From Mesorhizobium sp. (GTDB lineage: Bacteria > Pseudomonadota > Alphaproteobacteria > Rhizobiales > Rhizobiaceae), in NCBI GenBank assembly GCA_004020545.1, contig SAQE01000002.1, forward strand, positions 289,521 through 353,520: a stretch of 64,000 nucleotides of DNA. Reading direction: 5' to 3'. The notes beneath the pieces are model-generated. The model saw nothing but the letters and a program-made list of their open reading frames with translations, searched no databases and had not been told where the DNA came from. Every line of letters begins with the position of its first letter. Positions within the stretch are counted from its first letter, which is position 1. Shown piece by piece: positions 41,858-50,324 of the stretch. The position numbers were made by a program, and so were the translations under genes.

Positions 41858-44176
41858 TTGGCTGTCACCATCACCTCCCTCGTCCTCTTCCTCATCGGCT
41901 TGGTTCTCGGCGGCGGCGGCATTTGGTTGGTCTCGCTGGGCGGCAGCTGGTACTACGTGATCGCCGGCCTTGCTTTCCTGGTCACCGCGTTTCTTATCTT
42001 TCGGCGCAAGTCGACATCGCTCTGGCTCTACGCGGCATTCGTGATCGCCACGCTGTGCTGGGCTGTCTGGGAGATCGGCTTCGACTGGTGGCAGCTCGCT
42101 CCGCGCGGCGGCGTCATCGTGTTGATCGCGCTGTGGCTGCTGACGCCGTGGGCGCGCCGCGGATTCACCGGCCCCGACGGACGGGCACCGCTGATCCTGG
42201 CGGTGTTGGCCTCGCTCGCGGTCGCGGGGTACTCGATGACAGCCGATCCCAAGGACATCGGCGGCACGCTGGGTTCCGACAAGGTGGCGCCGACGGCCAA
42301 TCTCGGCGGCGACATGCAGGCCGGCGAATGGCATTTTTACGGCCGCACGCCGTTCGGCCAGCGCTATTCGCCGCTCGACCAGATCACGCCCGACAATGTC
42401 GCCAAGCTGCAGCCGGCCTGGACCTATCGCACCGGCGATGTGAAAGGCCCCAACGACATCGGCGAGACGACCTATCAGGTGACGCCGCTGAAAGTTGGCG
42501 ATGCGCTGTTCATCTGCACGCCGCACAATTTTGCCATCGCCATCGATGCCGCGACCGGTAAGGAGAAATGGCGCTATGATCCGAAGGTCAAGCTCGACCC
42601 CGACCGCCAGCATCAGACCTGCCGCGGTGTTTCCTATTACGCCGATGCCAAGATCGCGGCCGGACAACCATGCGCCGCGCGTGTCTATCTGCCGACGTCC
42701 GACGCGCGTCTGATCGCGCTCGATGCCGCGAGCGGCCAGGTGTGTCCGTCCTTTGCCCAAGGCGGGACGCTGAACCTGCTCGCCAACATGCCCTATCCGA
42801 AGTCGGGCTACTATTATTCGACCTCGGCGCCGCTGATCGTCGCCGGCAAGATCATCGTCGGCGGCGCGGTCAACGACAATTATTCGACCGAGGAGCCTTC
42901 GGGCGTCATTCGCGCCTATGACGCCGGCACCGGCGCGCTGTTGTGGAATTGGGATTCCGGCAATCCGGACCAGACGACGCCGCTGCCGGCGGGGCAAAAC
43001 TACACCAACAACTCGCCCAACATGTGGTCGACCGCGAGCGCCGACGAGAAGCTCGGCCTGCTCTATGTGCCGCTCGGCAACCAGACGCCGGACCAGCTCG
43101 GCATGGGCCGCAGCGCCAATGTCGAGAAGTTCTCCTCCTCGATCACGGCGCTCGACCTCAACACCGGGCAGTTGCGCTGGGTTCGCCAGACAGTGCATCA
43201 CGATCTGTGGGACATGGATGTGCCGGCCCAACCGACGCTGGTCGACATCACCTCGGCCAGCGGCGCGATCGTGCCGGCGCTGGTCGGCCCGACCAAGCAG
43301 GGCGATCTCTATGTGCTCGACCGGCGCACAGGCGAGCCGATCGTTCCGGTGAAGGACGTGCCGGCGCCGGGTGGCGCCATCGAAGGCGACCATGCATCGC
43401 CGACGCAGCCGGAATCGGATCTGTCGTTCAATCCCAAGCCGCTGACCGGCGCCGACATGTGGGGCGTCACCATGTTCGACCAACTGGCGTGCCGGATCGA
43501 GCTCAGGAAGCTGCGCTATGAGGGGCGCTATACGCCGCCCTCGCTGCAGGGATCGCTGATCTATCCCGGCAATTTCGGCGTCTTCAACTGGGGCGGCGTC
43601 GCGGTCGACCCGGTGCGTCAGGTGATGTTCGGCATGCCGACCTATCTTGCCTTCACTTCCAGGCTTGTACCCCGCGCGGAGGTGCCGCCGCCGGGCGACA
43701 ACACCAAAGGCAGCGAACAGGGGCTCAACCGCAACGAGGGCGCGCCTTACGCGGTGGTGATGGGACCGTTCCTGTCGCCGCTAGGCATTCCCTGCCAGGC
43801 TCCGCCCTGGGGCTATGTCGCCGGCGTCGACCTCAGGACCGGCCAGATCGCCTACAAGCATCGCAACGGCACCGTCTACGACATGACGCCGCTGCCGCTG
43901 CCGTTCAAGGTCGGCGTTCCAGGCATTGGCGGGCCGATGGTCACCGCCGGCGGCGTGGCCTTCCTCGGCGCCGCGGTCGACGATTATCTGCGCGCCTATG
44001 ATCTCACCACCGGCAGGCAGCTCTGGCGGGCAAGGCTGCCCGCGGGAGGGCAATCGACGCCGATGACCTACACGGTCGCCGACGGCCGCCAGTTCGTTGT
44101 CATCGTCGCCGGCGGCCACGGCTCGGTCGGCACCAAGCCGGGCGATTATGTGATGGCCTACACGCTGCTGAAATAG
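41858..44176 (+). CDS. gcd: Membrane-bound PQQ-dependent glucose dehydrogenase
   Basis: Quinoprotein that oxidises aldoses such as glucose in the periplasm and passes electrons to ubiquinone. The N-terminal ~135 residues hold about five membrane helices; the rest is an eight-bladed beta-propeller with repeated W-motifs and PQQ-type segments (TVHHDLWDMDVPAQP, GDHASPTQPESDL, VPGIGGPMVTAGG). The start is TTG at 41858 with GAAGGAG 7-8 bases upstream, giving 772 residues, normal for this enzyme. The open frame upstream is antisense to uvrD. No pqq genes are in the window. Confidence 0.92.
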   Translation: MAVTITSLVLFLIGLVLGGGGIWLVSLGGSWYYVIAGLAFLVTAFLIFRRKSTSLWLYAAFVIATLCWAVWEIGFDWWQLAPRGGVIVLIALWLLTPWARRGFTGPDGRAPLILAVLASLAVAGYSMTADPKDIGGTLGSDKVAPTANLGGDMQAGEWHFYGRTPFGQRYSPLDQITPDNVAKLQPAWTYRTGDVKGPNDIGETTYQVTPLKVGDALFICTPHNFAIAIDAATGKEKWRYDPKVKLDPDRQHQTCRGVSYYADAKIAAGQPCAARVYLPTSDARLIALDAASGQVCPSFAQGGTLNLLANMPYPKSGYYYSTSAPLIVAGKIIVGGAVNDNYSTEEPSGVIRAYDAGTGALLWNWDSGNPDQTTPLPAGQNYTNNSPNMWSTASADEKLGLLYVPLGNQTPDQLGMGRSANVEKFSSSITALDLNTGQLRWVRQTVHHDLWDMDVPAQPTLVDITSASGAIVPALVGPTKQGDLYVLDRRTGEPIVPVKDVPAPGGAIEGDHASPTQPESDLSFNPKPLTGADMWGVTMFDQLACRIELRKLRYEGRYTPPSLQGSLIYPGNFGVFNWGGVAVDPVRQVMFGMPTYLAFTSRLVPRAEVPPPGDNTKGSEQGLNRNEGAPYAVVMGPFLSPLGIPCQAPPWGYVAGVDLRTGQIAYKHRNGTVYDMTPLPLPFKVGVPGIGGPMVTAGGVAFLGAAVDDYLRAYDLTTGRQLWRARLPAGGQSTPMTYTVADGRQFVVIVAGGHGSVGTKPGDYVMAYTLLK

Positions 44177-44306
44177 ATGGGCGATGTCCAGGTGATGCCT
44201 GACCTGAAGCTCGGCGCATCTGTCGCATAGGCAACTGCCCCGGCCCTGACTGGACCATGCGAGCTTCGACCCTATCTTGCGCGTCAAACAGCCGGCGAGG
44301 AGAGCC

Positions 44307-45194
44307 ATGACCGAACCCGTTGCCAAGCCCGTCATCACTCAGGCGATGATCGATGCCTATGACGAGTACACGCATCTGACGCTCGATCGGCGCCGCTTCA
44401 TGGAGCAACTGACCAGGCTTGCCGGATCGGGCGCCGCGGCCGCGGCGATCGCGCCGATGCTGGCGGCGAACTCGGCCAAGGCGGCAATCGTCGCCGAGGA
44501 CGATCCGCGCGTGAAGGGTGAAGATATCACCTATCCCGGCAGCAGCGGCGAGATCAAGGCGTATCTGGTCAAGCCGGTGAGCCAGTCAGGCAAGCCGGGA
44601 ACTGTCATCGTCATCCATGAGAACCGGGGGCTCAATCCGCATATCCGCGATGTCGCCCGGCGCGTGGCGCTGGAAGGTTTCGTCGCGCTGGCGCCCGATT
44701 TCCTGTCGCCGCTCGGCGGCACGCCCGCCGACGAGGACAAGGCGCGCGACATGTTCACCAAGCTCGACGCCGCCCAAGTCGCGGCGGACGGCGTTGCGAC
44801 GGTCGCGTACCTCAAGGGCTTGGAGGATGGCAACGGCAAGGTCGGCGCGGTCGGCTTCTGCTGGGGCGGCGGCACGGTGAATGCGCTCGCCGTCAATGCG
44901 CCTGACCTCAACGCCGGCGTCGCCTATTACGGCATGCAGCCGAAAGCCGAGGAGGTGCCGAAGATCAAGGCGGCGCTGCTCTTGCATTATGCCGGGCTGG
45001 ACGAACGCATCGACGCCGGCATCGATGCCTACAAGAAGGCGCTCGATGCCGCGCATGTCGAGTACACGGTCCATGTCTATGACGGCGTCAACCACGCTTT
45101 CAACAACGACACCTCGGCCGCGCGCTACGACAAGAAGGCGGCCGATCTTGCCTGGGGGCGGACGATCGCGTTCCTGAAGGAGAAGCTGGCCTGA
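44307..45194 (+). CDS. Dienelactone hydrolase family protein, Tat-type leader
   Basis: Alpha/beta hydrolase of 295 residues. The catalytic triad fits dienelactone hydrolase: Cys185 in GFCWGGG, Asp232 in AGLDERID, His263 in VNHAFNN. The N-terminus carries DRRRFMEQLTRLAGSG and a hydrophobic Ala-rich stretch ending near residue 60, a twin-arginine export leader with an unusually long pre-RR segment, so the enzyme is probably periplasmic. ATG 44307 follows GCGAGGAGA. Substrate unknown. Confidence 0.85.
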   Translation: MTEPVAKPVITQAMIDAYDEYTHLTLDRRRFMEQLTRLAGSGAAAAAIAPMLAANSAKAAIVAEDDPRVKGEDITYPGSSGEIKAYLVKPVSQSGKPGTVIVIHENRGLNPHIRDVARRVALEGFVALAPDFLSPLGGTPADEDKARDMFTKLDAAQVAADGVATVAYLKGLEDGNGKVGAVGFCWGGGTVNALAVNAPDLNAGVAYYGMQPKAEEVPKIKAALLLHYAGLDERIDAGIDAYKKALDAAHVEYTVHVYDGVNHAFNNDTSAARYDKKAADLAWGRTIAFLKEKLA

Positions 45195-45245
45195 GGCGTG
45201 TTGATATTCAGGTGAGCCCGGCCTGCAAACGGCATCGTCGGCGGA

Positions 45246-46160
45246 TCACTCCGGCGCCGGCTTGTGGATGGCGATGCCCGCCACAACCAGCGCAATGCCG
45301 AGGCAGTCGGTGAGGCTCGGAACTTGTCTGAGCACGATGACGCCGATCAGCGTCGCGGTGAGCGGCAAGAGCGAGAGCATCAGCGCGAAGCTGGCGCGCG
45401 GCAGCCGCGCCATGGCGAGCTGGTCGCAGATGTAAGGGATGACCGAGGAGCAGATGCCGACGCCGATGGCGGCGACGAGCAGTGCCGGGGCCGAGAAGGC
45501 GGGCAGCGCCTCGCTGAAGCCGATGGGCAAAACGACGATGAAGGCGATCGCCATGGCTGTGCCGAGGCCGGCGATGCTGATGCCGGTCTGGGCGATGCGG
45601 TGGCCCAGCACGATGTAGCCGACGAACAGCGAGCCGTTCAAGAAGGCCCAGAACAGGCCGACTGGGTCGCTGGACCATTTGATATCGATCAGCAGCAAGG
45701 TGCCGGCGACGGCGACGGCGAGCGCCGCGACATTGCGCCTGCTTCTGAGGCCGACCAGCGCAACGCCGATCGTGCCGACGAATTCGATCGCGGCGACCAG
45801 CGAGATCGGCAGGCGGTCGAGCGCCAGATAGAACGCGCAGTTCATCACCGCCAGGCAGGCGCCGAAGGCCAACAGAAGCAAACGGGTCGGGCGGTCGGCC
45901 CGGGCAAAGACCGTCCACGGCCTAGTGAGCGGCGCGAAGATGAGCGCGGCACTGGCAATGCGCAGCCAGGCCATGCCGAGCACGCCGACCTGAGCGAACA
46001 GCAGCACGGCGAAGGCCGGCCCGAGGTAGTGGAAGATCGCGCTGACGCAAAACCAGACATGCGGCGGCAGCGCATTTGCCATTCCGGCGAGGACAGGGCG
46101 TGCAGCGTTGATGTCGCCAGTGATCTGGTTCGTCGCCCGAACTTGCGCTTCAGATTCCAT
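45246..46160 (-). CDS. EamA/DMT family exporter, RhtA-like
   Basis: Drug/metabolite transporter of 304 residues with about 10 membrane helices. It resembles RhtA (threonine/homoserine exporter): VWFCVSAIFHYLGPAFAVLLFAQVGVLGMAWLRI at the N-terminus and LDRLPISLVAAIEFVGTIGVAL in helix 4. The divergent neighbour is an Lrp/AsnC regulator, the usual pairing for amino-acid exporters, so amino-acid export is a reasonable inference. Confidence 0.83.
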   Translation of the reverse strand: MESEAQVRATNQITGDINAARPVLAGMANALPPHVWFCVSAIFHYLGPAFAVLLFAQVGVLGMAWLRIASAALIFAPLTRPWTVFARADRPTRLLLLAFGACLAVMNCAFYLALDRLPISLVAAIEFVGTIGVALVGLRSRRNVAALAVAVAGTLLLIDIKWSSDPVGLFWAFLNGSLFVGYIVLGHRIAQTGISIAGLGTAMAIAFIVVLPIGFSEALPAFSAPALLVAAIGVGICSSVIPYICDQLAMARLPRASFALMLSLLPLTATLIGVIVLRQVPSLTDCLGIALVVAGIAIHKPAPE

Positions 46161-46248
46161 AGGATCATTATCGCAGGCGAACTTCGCGGTTTATATGGGC
46201 GATGAACAGCTTTGATGGCCGTTCACTTTCTGAAGAAAGAGAATTCCC

Positions 46249-46725
46249 TTGAAACGCCTTCGAAATGAAAATGCCGACCTGGGTGCGGCGGACCTGAAAA
46301 TCCTGCGGCTCCTGGAAAAGGATGCCCGCACCAGCACGGCGGAGCTGGCGCGTGCGGTCGGGCTTTCGGCGCCGAGCGTGGCCGAGCGCATCCGCAAGCT
46401 GCAGGAGAACGGCGTGATCGAGGCCTATACGGTGAGGATCAATCCGGCGGCACTCGGCATGAAGCTGTCGGCCTGGCTCCGAATCAGGCCAGTGCCAGGG
46501 CAGCTTTCCATTGTGGCGGAGATCATCCGCGAACTGCCGGAAATCGCGCAATGCGACCGGGTGACCGGCGAGGATTGCTTCATCGCGCTGGCGCATGTCG
46601 GCTCGGTGGCCGAGCTGGAGCGGGTGATCGACAAGATCATTCCCTATGCGATGACCAACACCGCCATCATCCAGTCGTCGCCGGTCGAGCCGCGCTCGCC
46701 GCTTCGCGGTCTAGGGGAGCGCTGA
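46249..46725 (+). CDS. Lrp/AsnC family transcriptional regulator
   Basis: A 158-residue amino-acid-responsive regulator with an N-terminal winged helix (LKILRLLEKDARTSTAELARAVGLSAPSVAERIRKLQENGVI) and a C-terminal RAM ligand domain. The start is TTG at 46249, preceded by GAAGAAAGAG. The 88-base divergent gap to the RhtA-like exporter should hold its operator. Its last 15 bases overlap the end of the convergent small gene. Confidence 0.9.
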   Translation: MKRLRNENADLGAADLKILRLLEKDARTSTAELARAVGLSAPSVAERIRKLQENGVIEAYTVRINPAALGMKLSAWLRIRPVPGQLSIVAEIIRELPEIAQCDRVTGEDCFIALAHVGSVAELERVIDKIIPYAMTNTAIIQSSPVEPRSPLRGLGER

Positions 46726-46926
46726 GGGCTCGATGTGCCCCCGCCTCATGCGCGCCTGCTTGAGAATCGCGCGCCAGCGGATCATGTCGAAGGGGATAGG
46801 CTCGTTGTTGTTGGCGATATGGAAGATCTCGTTGTTGACGTTCTTCAGCGATCGCCAGAAATCGTAGTCGGTGATGCGCGGATCGGCCGCCAACCGCTCC
46901 ACTTCGACCTTGATGTCGGTTTTCAT
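46711..46926 (-). CDS. Hypothetical protein (71 aa)
   Basis: Small soluble protein (MKTDIKVEVERLAADPRITDY ... HIEPSALP) with a GAGGACAG site ahead of its ATG at 46926. It has no signal or membrane segment and no domain I recognise. The coding style matches its neighbours. Its 3' end overlaps the lrp-type gene by 15 bases, tail to tail. No function can be given. Confidence 0.6.
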   Translation of the reverse strand: MKTDIKVEVERLAADPRITDYDFWRSLKNVNNEIFHIANNNEPIPFDMIRWRAILKQARMRRGHIEPSALP

Positions 46927-46987
46927 GCACTGTCCTCGCGCCGCATTCCGCCTGCCGCCCGCGCGTAACCCGGTACGGCGGTTTTCG

Positions 46988-47035
46988 AACGTGCCACTGA
47001 GTCGTTCAACGGACTCAAGTGGCTTGTTCACGTTA
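46988..47035. terminator. Nested inverted repeat between a thioesterase gene and a small gene
   Basis: Outer arms AACGTG (46988-46993) and CACGTT (47030-47035) enclose GCCACT-GAGTC and GACTC-A-AGTGGC arms. It sits after the minus-strand thioesterase stop at 47071 and before the small minus-strand gene at 46926. It could be a transcript end or a regulatory site; no T-run is present. Confidence 0.5.
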
Positions 47036-47070
47036 AAACCTCGGTAAGGTTAACGCGGGCGCCTGGGTTT

Positions 47071-47556
47071 TCAAGCGCTCTTGCGCTTGATGCCGATCGA
47101 GCGGCCGGCGCGCTCCGGCATCGGCAGCGCGGCATGGGCGGCGTGCATGGCTTCAACCTTTGCCATCACGTCGGCCGGGAAGGGGGCGACCTTCGGTCCG
47201 GCCATATCGACATGCAGCGAAAGCTGCTCGGACGTCGCGGCCAGCCAGCCGTCGACATGGCGGATTTCCTGATAGGCTCTCAGCCGCTTCTCGTCATGGT
47301 CGATGAGCTGGAACGAGACCTTCACCTTATGGTCGAGGTGAAGCTCCTGCACGTAGCAGACATGGACTTCCGCCGTGTAGATGGTGAGGCGGCGTTCCTT
47401 GGCGTAGTTCGGCCCCATGCCCATCAACTCGAAGGCTTCGTCCGAGCAGCGGTCGAACAGCACGTTGTAATAGGCCATGTTGAGATGGCCGTTATAGTCG
47501 ATCCAGTCCTTCTCGATCGCCATCGGCTTGGAAATGATCGGCGCGGGCATCGTCAT
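47071..47556 (-). CDS. Hotdog-fold acyl-CoA thioesterase
   Basis: A 161-residue 4-hydroxybenzoyl-CoA-thioesterase-type protein. The active-site block reads KDWIDYNGHLNMAYYNVLFDRCSDEAF, with the Asp/His pattern typical of the fold, followed by TAEVHVCYVQELHLDHKVKVSFQL. It resembles the thioesterases linked to carnitine/betainyl-CoA use, but no such pathway genes are here. ATG 47556 follows GAGGAAAA; the longer frame runs back through a repeat element. Confidence 0.82.
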   Translation of the reverse strand: MTMPAPIISKPMAIEKDWIDYNGHLNMAYYNVLFDRCSDEAFELMGMGPNYAKERRLTIYTAEVHVCYVQELHLDHKVKVSFQLIDHDEKRLRAYQEIRHVDGWLAATSEQLSLHVDMAGPKVAPFPADVMAKVEAMHAAHAALPMPERAGRSIGIKRKSA

Positions 47557-47616
47557 CTGGTTTTCCTCGATCGTCGCTGGACAGGGCGTGGCTGGTGAGG
47601 TTCTCTTCGTTCTGGC

Positions 47617-47660
47617 GCAATTCCGGACGGAAAACCGCTTCACAATTTTCCTGGAATTGC
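47617..47660. repeat. Short palindromic repeat, copy 2
   Basis: A 44-base element bounded by GCAATTCC and GGAATTGC with the same internal GGAAAACCG and TTTTC segments as the copy at 27435-27477. It lies between the divergent thioesterase and FAD oxidase genes, 62 bases before the latter's ATG, so it sits in or beside their promoters. Confidence 0.8.
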
Positions 47661-47721
47661 TTTAGGCATCATCCATAGCTGCATTACAAGAGTGGCCGCT
47701 GGTCCATTCGCGGAGGAATTC

Positions 47722-49134
47722 ATGGCTTTGAGCGACCTCAACCCCGTCGAGCGCAATGAGGAAGGCATCGCCGCCGTGCTCGGCATCCTGAAGCAGCGGT
47801 TCGGCGAGCGCTTCCAGACCGGCGAAGCGATCCGCGGCCAGCACGCGCACACCACCACCTACATCCCGACACAGGCGCCGGACGGCGTCGCCTTCGTGGA
47901 GAGCACAGCCGAGGTGCAGGAGATCGTGCGCGCCTGCGCCGCGCATCGCGTGCCGGTCATCGCTTTCGGCGTCGGCTCCTCGCTCGAAGGCCACACCAAC
48001 GCGCCGGGCGGCGGCATTTCCATCGACACCTCACGCATGAACCGTATCCTGTCAGTCAATCCGCAGGATCTCGACTGCACGGTCGAGCCCGGCGTGACGC
48101 GCGAGGACCTCAACCGGCATTTGCGCGACACCGGCCTGTTCTTCCCGATCGATCCCGGCGCCAACGCCTCGCTGGGCGGCATGGCGGCGACGAGGGCATC
48201 CGGCACCAACGCCGTGCGCTACGGCACGATGCGCGAGAATGTACTGTCGCTGACGGCGGTGATGGCCGACGGCGAGACGGTGACGACAGGCAAGCGGGCG
48301 AAGAAAAGCTCCGCCGGCTACGACCTGACGCGGCTGCTGGTCGGCTCGGAAGGCACGCTCGGCATCATCACGTCGCTGACGCTCAGGCTGCAGGGCATTC
48401 CGCAGGCGATCTCCGGCGGCGTCTGTCCTTTTCCGACTCTTGAGGCAGCCTGCAACACGGTGATTGCGACCATCCAGATGGGCATCCCGGTGGCGCGCAT
48501 CGAACTGGTCAACGCGCTACAGATGCGGGCGATGAAGAACTATTCGAAGCTCGACTACCCGGAGAGCCCGTGCCTGTTCGTCGAATTCCACGGCAGCGAC
48601 GCGGGCGTCGCCGAACAGGCCGAGACTTTCGGCATGATCGCCGAGGAACAGGGCGGGGGCCCGTTCCTGTGGACCAGCGTCGCCGAGGAGCGGACGAAGC
48701 TCTGGAAGGCGCGCCACGATGCCTATTGGTCGTCGCTGACGCTGCGCCCCGGCGCCAAGGGGCTTTCGACCGACGTCTGCGTGCCGATCTCGCGGCTTGC
48801 CGAATGCGTCACCGAGACCGAGGCCGACATCGCCGAGATGGGCCTGATCGCGCCGATCGTCGGCCATGCCGGCGACGGCAATTTCCACGTGCTGGTGCTG
48901 ATGGATGTCGACAACCCGCAGGAAATCGCGCTCGCCGAGAAATTCGTAGCCAGGCTTAACATGCGCGCGATCGCCATGGAGGGAACCTGCACGGGCGAGC
49001 ACGGCATCGGCCAGGGCAAGGTCGGCTTCCTGCGCCACGAACTCGGCCACGGCGTCGACGTCATGCGCACGATCAAGCAAGCGCTCGATCCGCTGAACAT
49101 CATGAACCCGGGCAAGATCTTGCCGGCAAGGTGA
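47722..49134 (+). CDS. FAD-linked oxidase, D-lactate/glycolate dehydrogenase type
   Basis: A 470-residue flavoprotein of the GlcD/Dld family (VAO fold). The FAD-binding part shows VIAFGVGSSLEGHTNAPGGGISID near residue 90 and GGMAATRASGTNAVRYGTMRENVLSL; the C-terminal cap has VGHAGDGNFHVLVLMD and GTCTGEHGIGQGK with the conserved metal/substrate His residues. ATG 47722 follows GCGGAGGA. It acts on a 2-hydroxy acid; D-lactate is most likely by family, but substrate is not proven by sequence. Confidence 0.87.
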   Translation: MALSDLNPVERNEEGIAAVLGILKQRFGERFQTGEAIRGQHAHTTTYIPTQAPDGVAFVESTAEVQEIVRACAAHRVPVIAFGVGSSLEGHTNAPGGGISIDTSRMNRILSVNPQDLDCTVEPGVTREDLNRHLRDTGLFFPIDPGANASLGGMAATRASGTNAVRYGTMRENVLSLTAVMADGETVTTGKRAKKSSAGYDLTRLLVGSEGTLGIITSLTLRLQGIPQAISGGVCPFPTLEAACNTVIATIQMGIPVARIELVNALQMRAMKNYSKLDYPESPCLFVEFHGSDAGVAEQAETFGMIAEEQGGGPFLWTSVAEERTKLWKARHDAYWSSLTLRPGAKGLSTDVCVPISRLAECVTETEADIAEMGLIAPIVGHAGDGNFHVLVLMDVDNPQEIALAEKFVARLNMRAIAMEGTCTGEHGIGQGKVGFLRHELGHGVDVMRTIKQALDPLNIMNPGKILPAR

Positions 49135-49149
49135 TCCGGCGGCCAGGCG

Positions 49150-50112
49150 CTATTGCGGCTCCGCAAGCTTCTGCAGCATGGGTCGGGTCGGCGCGAAGAA
49201 AGTCGTGCCGGTGTGTGGCGTCGAGAAGTCGAGCAGCCGGTCATAGGCGCCCGGCGGTTCGCCGACATACATGCGCTGCAGCATCTTCTCGATCACCCAC
49301 AGATAGCGGGTGTAGCCGATAAAGTAGGTTCCGAACTCCTTCTGCCCCGGCCGGCCGAAGGGCATGTTGTCGCGCAGGATGTCGTATTCGTTGCCGTCGT
49401 CGTCCTCGATCGTGGCGAGCGACTTGTGCGATTTGCGCGGCTTGCCGTCGTCATCGATCTCGATGTTGTCGATCTTGGTGCGGCCGATGATCTCCTCCTG
49501 GAGATGCGTCGGCGTTTCCGCCCAGGAACCGAGATCGTGCAGATATTTCTGGACGACGACATAGCTGCCGCCGGCGAAATCGGCATCCTCATCGCCGACG
49601 AGGGCCGAAGCCGGCAGGTCGAGGCCGGTCGGGTTAGCGGTGCCGTCGACGAAGCCCAGCAGGTCGCGCGCGTCGAAATAGCGAAAGCCGGTGACCTCGT
49701 CGACGACCGTCACGCTGTTGCCCAGGCTGCTGAGCAGGATGCGTTCGAACTCGAAGCACATGTCGGAGCGTTCGGCACGGATATGGAAGAGGAGATCGCC
49801 CGGCGTGGATGGCGCCGAATGGACCGGTCCGTCGATCGGCGCAAAGGGTTTCAGCTCGCGCGGCCGCCGGTCCGGGGAGAGACGCGCCCATAGGTCGTGA
49901 CCGATGCCGGCGATGCACGACAATCGGCTGGACAGGTCACGAAAGCCGACATTCTTGACGAGATCGTCAAGCTGGCCGAGCACCGAAGCCACCTTCGAGA
50001 GCGCCGCCCTATCGCCGCCGACCGTGACGACGAGGAAAACCGCGGCGAGCGACAGCGGAGCATCGACGCTTTGCGCGTCGATCGGCACCCTGTCCCAGTT
50101 CTTGCCTGACAT
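49150..50112 (-). CDS. DyP-type heme peroxidase
   Basis: Dye-decolourising peroxidase of 320 residues. The GxxDG motif GFVDGTANP is at 153-161 with catalytic Asp156, the proximal heme His is probably His229 in SHKSLAT, and the distal Arg is probably Arg247 in LRDNMPFG. It ends with the usual TGTTFFAPTRPML block. There is no Tat leader, so this is a cytoplasmic or encapsulated B-type enzyme; no encapsulin gene is nearby. ATG 50112 is the natural start. Confidence 0.9.
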   Translation of the reverse strand: MSGKNWDRVPIDAQSVDAPLSLAAVFLVVTVGGDRAALSKVASVLGQLDDLVKNVGFRDLSSRLSCIAGIGHDLWARLSPDRRPRELKPFAPIDGPVHSAPSTPGDLLFHIRAERSDMCFEFERILLSSLGNSVTVVDEVTGFRYFDARDLLGFVDGTANPTGLDLPASALVGDEDADFAGGSYVVVQKYLHDLGSWAETPTHLQEEIIGRTKIDNIEIDDDGKPRKSHKSLATIEDDDGNEYDILRDNMPFGRPGQKEFGTYFIGYTRYLWVIEKMLQRMYVGEPPGAYDRLLDFSTPHTGTTFFAPTRPMLQKLAEPQ

Positions 50113-50324
50113 CGGAAATACTCCGCTTTTTTGGTTCGGATGATCGCGGCCGGGGCATGGCCGCTTGAGACAGAGTGTGCTCCAAAAAAGATATCGCGAC
50201 CGCGAGCGGCTGCGCAACCGCGGATGCTGCTCTCGATTGCGCGCAGACACCGGCGAATTGCCTCTTTATCGACACGCGGATGCGGGTAGAGTGCGGCTGA
50301 CTTTAATCCTACGCTCTGGAGCAG

